Positions 59,301-64,000 of a DNA stretch of 64,000 nucleotides are shown here, one piece after another (the stretch's first letter is position 1; each line of letters opens with the position of its first letter). The notes under the pieces are model-generated. The model was not told the DNA's origin and did no database searches. It saw only the letters and a program-made list of their open reading frames with translations. Origin of the DNA: Lutjanus erythropterus (taxonomy: Eukaryota; Chordata; Actinopteri; Lutjaniformes; Lutjanidae); assembly GCA_020091685.1 (NCBI GenBank), contig CM034594.1, positions 35,634,733 through 35,698,732 of the forward strand. The letters are read 5' to 3'. Both the position numbers and the translations under genes were made by a program.

Positions 59301-59826
59301 AGACCACGTTCAGACAGAATCAAGTGTTGCGACAAAACTGCCAGTGAGCCGCACAGAATGCTATGCACAGTGGAAAAGTTGAAACAAAGCTGACTTTTTG
59401 AAAGAAAACGATGTCACACTGCGTTGGTCAATTATGAGCTGGCGATCAGAGTGCTCCACAGTCAGCCAGAAATATTTCTGAATCAGCTGCTTTCCAGGCG
59501 GAGTTCATGCACCAAACAATGATAATATCCCAGTTGTGTCCTCGCTTTGTTTATTTCATGTACCCAGCTTTGATGTCTAGGTCTGGCTTGCAATTTTTGC
59601 TGTGTCACCAAGAAGTTTCTTTTGGTTTGTGTCCAGTTTTTGAGAGAGAGAGTACAGCTGTGTTGTGCAAGGTTGAGACTGAACGAGGCGAGGGAGCACT
59701 GGTGGTGAGAAAGCCAATTAATCTGAGAAATTAAACGTTATTTCCTGATTGTTTCATATTGGTTACATCCTGACGACAACCCTGCAGCTCATAGCCACAA
59801 CGCCTGATTCTGTCTGAATGTGGCCT
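59301..59826. mobile_element. MITE with 33-bp inverted ends
   Basis: 59301-59333 (agaccacgttcagacagaat...) and 59794-59826 are reverse complements with 6 mismatches, all transitions. The element is 526 bp. No target duplication is obvious, so the superfamily is open. The 75-codon frame inside shows no transposase motif. Confidence 0.8.
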
Positions 59827-60760
59827 TTGGTGTTATTTCTATATTACTGGTGGGTTATTGGATCAAAACAATCTCTTGTCTATGGTAGGTTTTAATCCAG
59901 TGATTTTTGGTGTGTACCATCACCCTCCTCTTTTGCTGCCTTCAGAATTGCTACAGCTGCTCGAGGGCTTTGTCACATGAATGTAAACGTGTTGTTTTGG
60001 AGCATTTCCTGAAACGAATGATGCTGTCATTCTTTTTGGGAGGACGAGTCTCAAATTATAAGCTGAAGTGAAAAAGCTTTATTACAGGGCTGCTCCAATG
60101 GATCACATTAGATTAAGCTATAAGTACTCCCAATAAACTGGTAACACATTGTATACTGTTACAAAATGCTGCTGCTCTGTGAACTGAAGAATTGTTCAGT
60201 GATGATGAAGGTTTGTGCTCTACTAAGTGCATTCTAGTATTACACTGCATGTGTCTATTTAATTTACTCTCAGGCTGTCCACTATTCTCTTGTGTGTGCA
60301 AATGTGTTTCTGTGCATGTGTGCATGTTCCATATTTCAAGACGGCCTATTTATTCCGCTTTTATGTGCATGCTGTTGTGTTATTTTTCATGTGTGTGTAT
60401 GCACATGCTTGGTGAATTGAATATGCATGCATGCATGTTAAACTGTATGTGTATCCACGCTGCTATATGGCCATCGTGCTGAAATCCTCGAGCCCCTCAG
60501 GGTTAACATCTTAGAGAGAGAGAGGGAGAGAATGATCTGGTGACATAAAAGGAGGTTTTATAAAGAGATGCTGCAATAGAAAGAGCTGAAGAAGGGACAC
60601 GACAGATAGTAAGATGAGAGAGTTACTGACATTTAAGGAGGAAGAGTGAGGAAGATGGCATACACTCATATAAATAAAGAAACAGAAGAAACACGATGGA
60701 TCATCACGAGTGTTTTTCTGGATATTCGCTCTTGCTGTTTTAACAAACATCTCACTTGAG
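59827..60760. other. Unassigned stretch
   Basis: A TG/CATG-rich zone at 60290-60460 ('gcatgcatgcatg' near 60424) and a GA-rich patch at 60510-60660. No gene. Confidence 0.4.
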
Positions 60761-61687
60761 TGCACTCAGTAGAGTGCAGATCCCCGCCAGGCAACAGATG
60801 ATGAAGCACCTACTGCAATGCCACAACAAGTGCCAGATGCATCCAGCAGTGATTTACAAAGTTGTTATAAAGGTCATATAACACAGTCAAAATTAGAATT
60901 ACTGCCTCACAGTTGTATGTCTCCAACAACCAGTCTATTTACAGTTTGCATCCATGTCTGAGCAGACTCATATGATGTTTGTAGTGAAGACTCTGAAGGA
61001 ATTTAATATAGAACTTACCTCTATATTGACTTTGTAGGAATTGAATAAAAGGTATTTAGTGTATTTCTTTGCAAAACGGAAGTTATCACAACACCTGTAT
61101 GTACTGTATGATTCCCATTAATTATTTCCAGTGAGAAACTTTGTGTCTTCATTTAAGGACTATTTTTAGTACAAGGCACTAATAGAGAACTGAACGTTAT
61201 GATGTGACAGTGAAGTTGACTTTTGACCTTTTGGATATGTGATGTCATCACCTCGTCTTTTTAAGCTATGAGACATTTGTGTGAATGTTTATCATAATTA
61301 GCACATGAAATCTTGAGTTATGACCAAAAATGTGTGAGGTCACCATGACTTTTGACCTTTGATTACCAATATCTGATCAGTTCATCTTTGAGGCCAAGTT
61401 ATAATTTGTGTCAAGTTTGAAGAAATTCCCTCATGGTGTTCCTGAGACATTGCTTTCACAAGAATGTGATTACCCCTAAAAACATAAAGGCATAAAAGTC
61501 ATTTTAAAAAAAAGGTTTTCAAGGTTTTCAAAGAATTCTGAATCACTGAGGTCCTTCAGCACACAGTCATGAATGTGCACAAAAAAGCTGAATGGTCCGG
61601 TAATATTCAAGATTAGCTGCAGACAAGTTGCTGGTCCAGTGATCACTCACTCACTCACTCAGGTTACGCCTGGAGGGGATAATTATT
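60761..61687 (+). repeat. Dispersed teleost repeat, copy 3 of 3
   Basis: The longest copy. It begins tgcactcagtagagtgcaga and ends 'ggttacgcctggagggga'. It shares its order of segments with 2001-2680 and carries about 250 bp that copy 1 lacks in the region after 'cacctactgcaatgcca'. Confidence 0.75.
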
Positions 61688-63211
61688 ATCATTAATGTAA
61701 AAGGAAGACAGAAAAAAGCCCAGTCACAACTGAAACAACATTGGGTTTTTTTTTTTCATTTTTTCCAATGTTATTATTTGCACAGACAAAGACATTAGCA
61801 GAATGAACAAAAGACAACAAAGAGTGGGGGAAGATGCTCTATGGAGACAACAATGCCAGAGGCAAAAAGGGAACAGCTGAAGATTTCATTTTCAGTGAGA
61901 AAAGATAGAAGGCAACACAGAGAGAAAGAGTGGGTGAGAGAACCATTGAATGTGATGATCAAAACAATAACAAGACAGAAATGTTTGAAATGCTTCCTTA
62001 TGTTGATGCCAACACCCAGCAGCACCTCGACTGTGTCAGAGGTGTATGAAATCGACCAGTGAAGCACAGAGTGCAATCAGGTGACAGTTGCACAGAAACG
62101 GTTGTGCTTTGGAAGTTTTTCTTTTTTTCTGTTATTTCGGATTTCAGATGAAGTCGTACTGAAAGCCTGTTTATTGGAACAGCAGGTGAAGTCAAAGGGT
62201 TGATTAATCTTGTGCTCGCGGTTTTATTAATACTTTCATTATCGTCAATAAATATTCCAGGGATAAGAATGTTTGCAGGATATTGTTTTAGGCCCTCTGG
62301 CCTCACTATTGACTGCTTTAATAACAGAGTGAATTGAATTCAACTGTTTCACTCACAGAGTCAGCGGCTAATATCAGACATGAAAGAAACAATGGCACAT
62401 TGGTGAGGATTAGGGTGACACAGGGCAGTGTCATGTTAAACAGAGGCTCATGTAACAGAGATGAGGTTTATGGGGCAGAAGAGAAGATAAGATTAAAACA
62501 AATTCAATTCATTCTGGAAATAATGTCACTGATGCTTGTATGGTAATTTCCACTGTGCAGTAATGTTAGTTTAATTGAATTCTGTGCTTACACGGCGGGC
62601 GTGATCACCCAAAACAGCTGCAGCAGGGAGCTGTGACATGAAGCGAAAGCTCACGACTATCCTCGCTCAAATCACAAGTTGCAGATAAGACGAAACGATT
62701 CATGAAGACATGCCGTTGTGGCCAACAAGAAGAGGAAATGACATTGCCGAGATCAAAGGGAAAAGTTGCAAACTAGCGAGAGGTGTGAAAGGGGAGCTAA
62801 AGAAAGGGAGAGATGAATGAAAGATGAGCGATGGAACTTGGAGAGGAGGTGAATAGAGAAGAGGTTCAAGGTGGTTGGAGAATTAAGTAAAAAGGATCTG
62901 TCTCATCCTCGGAGTGAAAAATGGAACAAATCAAATCTTTCAAAAAGTCAAATTTTTAAAGCCTGCAGGAAAAAAACATGTACTTTTGAGATGATTCATA
63001 GCTAAAGAGTAACAAAACCCCAAAACCACTTTTTCCAGCTGAAAAAACAATGTGAGCTTTCAGTAGTGTTGTTGATTGATTCAGATCCAAATCTTGACAT
63101 TCAAATGCAATGTATTTAAATTCTACATAAAGTATTATAAACATGCATAGCAACTGCATATTCCAATTGAATTTTGCTAATGGCTAGTCTGAAGGTTCAG
63201 ATTTGAGTGTG
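61688..63211. other. Unassigned stretch
   Basis: T-run near 61747; purine-rich 62750-62890. No gene. Confidence 0.4.
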
Positions 63212-63405
63212 AAGTGGCTGAGACGAGGATCAGCACCTCTAAGTCTGAGGCCGTGGTTCTCAGCAGGAAACCAATGGATTGTCTGCTCCGAGTGGGAAAT
63301 GAGTATCTCAGGGTCTTGTTCTTAAGTGAGGGGACAATGGCACGTGAGATGGGCCGGAGAATCGGAGCAGTGGGAGCGGTATTGCATTCGCTTTACTTGC
63401 AACAT
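63212..63405 (+). pseudogene. LINE reverse-transcriptase fragment
   Basis: The plus-strand translation reads AETRISTSKSEAVVLSRKPM, CLLRVGNE, YLRVLFLSEGTMAREMGRRI and GAVGAVLHSLY. This is the 'STSKSE..VL.RK' to 'YLGVLF.SEGTM..EI.RRIGA...V..SLY' block of fish non-LTR retrotransposon polymerases. About a dozen residues normally found between VGNE and YLRV are missing. Sequence before and after is unrelated, so only a short internal piece survives. Confidence 0.7.
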
Positions 63406-64000
63406 TGTACGGTGGCCGACAAGGGCAAATGCACGGCCTATACAGAAGCGTGCTGCATATAGGAAAACAACTGCAAAAGGAAAACACTGCATTTACAGTC
63501 ATACAACAGAAGTGCTCCAGGCCTCTAGGGACAGCGCTGAGCTTCCACCCGGGAGACAGACAACGGCTGTGTCAGTGTATGGAGCAGATGAGGGAGTGAG
63601 TGAGAAGAAGAAAGTGGGTTGGAGGAAAGTTGGAGTCGGGAGAGGCCACAAAAAAAGGTATGTATTCTTTTTTTTCTTTTTCTTTCTTTCTTTCTTCTTT
63701 TTTTTTACATTTGGCCTTAATCTTTTACAGTATTATGAAAGAGCAAAAACAAAGAAAGAAGGAAAGAAAGAAAAAGAAAAAAGAATATGTACCTGAGATT
63801 GAGATTCTGACCTTTTCCACCTTTTAGTTTTTTCTAACTTTGATCCATTTCATTTATATTTTTGGCTTGAATTCAGGTATCTTGATTTCATTTGATTCTT
63901 TCCCACTTGATCTCTGTCATGAGTGGACAGACCCACGTCGAGGGGTGGGGGTAGGTGATGGTACCGCTTCCCACACCGGCCTTACAGTGCAGACAGATTC
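63406..64000. other. Unassigned stretch with T-rich and A-rich runs
   Basis: 63668-63708 is T/C-rich and 63741-63785 is a GAAA-type purine run; together they could form a weak stem. The 156-codon frame through them is not supported. Confidence 0.5.

Noticed and set aside
63326-63796. 156-codon frame
   Set aside because: Runs from a shifted frame of the LINE fragment into T- and A-rich runs; no protein-like order.

Overview
This window looks like non-coding DNA from a teleost fish, either an intron of a large gene or an intergenic region. The support is: many long (TG)n/(CA)n microsatellites, AT-rich sequence with no dense coding, several MITE and hAT families typical of fish, at least three non-LTR retrotransposon (LINE) remnants, and tRNA-derived repeats. 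Nothing prokaryotic, viral or plasmid-like was seen. Family names come from recognition by eye; no database search was run.

Only one stretch reads convincingly as protein: a minus-strand coiled-coil reading frame at 30227-31201. The 315 bases upstream of it are clearly homologous coding sequence but carry two deletions and a homopolymer shift, so the locus is probably a decaying gene or pseudogene. One 36-nt candidate micro-exon (38859-38894, +) has good splice signals and a single open frame; it is the only hint that the window may lie inside a plus-strand host gene.

Layout. 1-784: end of a hAT element. 785-5440: microsatellites, one copy of a dispersed family, and a hAT MITE with target-site duplication. 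5640-12420: TTAA-flanked MITEs of two families, a 42-bp minisatellite, and a tRNA-derived element inside a hAT-like element. 13071-13239: an almost perfect 72-bp-arm palindrome. 15000-19100: a TTAA MITE, a 184-bp tandem repeat and a common teleost repeat. 20446-21221: a 78-bp direct repeat pair and a 52-bp tandem. 22415-23015: another TTAA MITE. 25400-29351: a teleost repeat, a pyrimidine tract and a hAT element with a nested element. 30227-32272: the coiled-coil locus and an L1 ORF2 remnant. 33799-38110: two copies of a 'ggttct' element, one interrupted. 45148-45778: about 39 units of a 16-bp minisatellite. 48871-52290: second copies of families seen earlier. 55923-59826: a Tol2-like hAT, a LINE remnant with a repeat tail, and a MITE with 33-bp inverted ends. 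60761-63405: a third copy of the dispersed family and a reverse-transcriptase fragment.

The genes do not form a pathway. The window is mainly a record of layered transposon insertion and decay, with its two useful leads being the coiled-coil locus and the candidate micro-exon.
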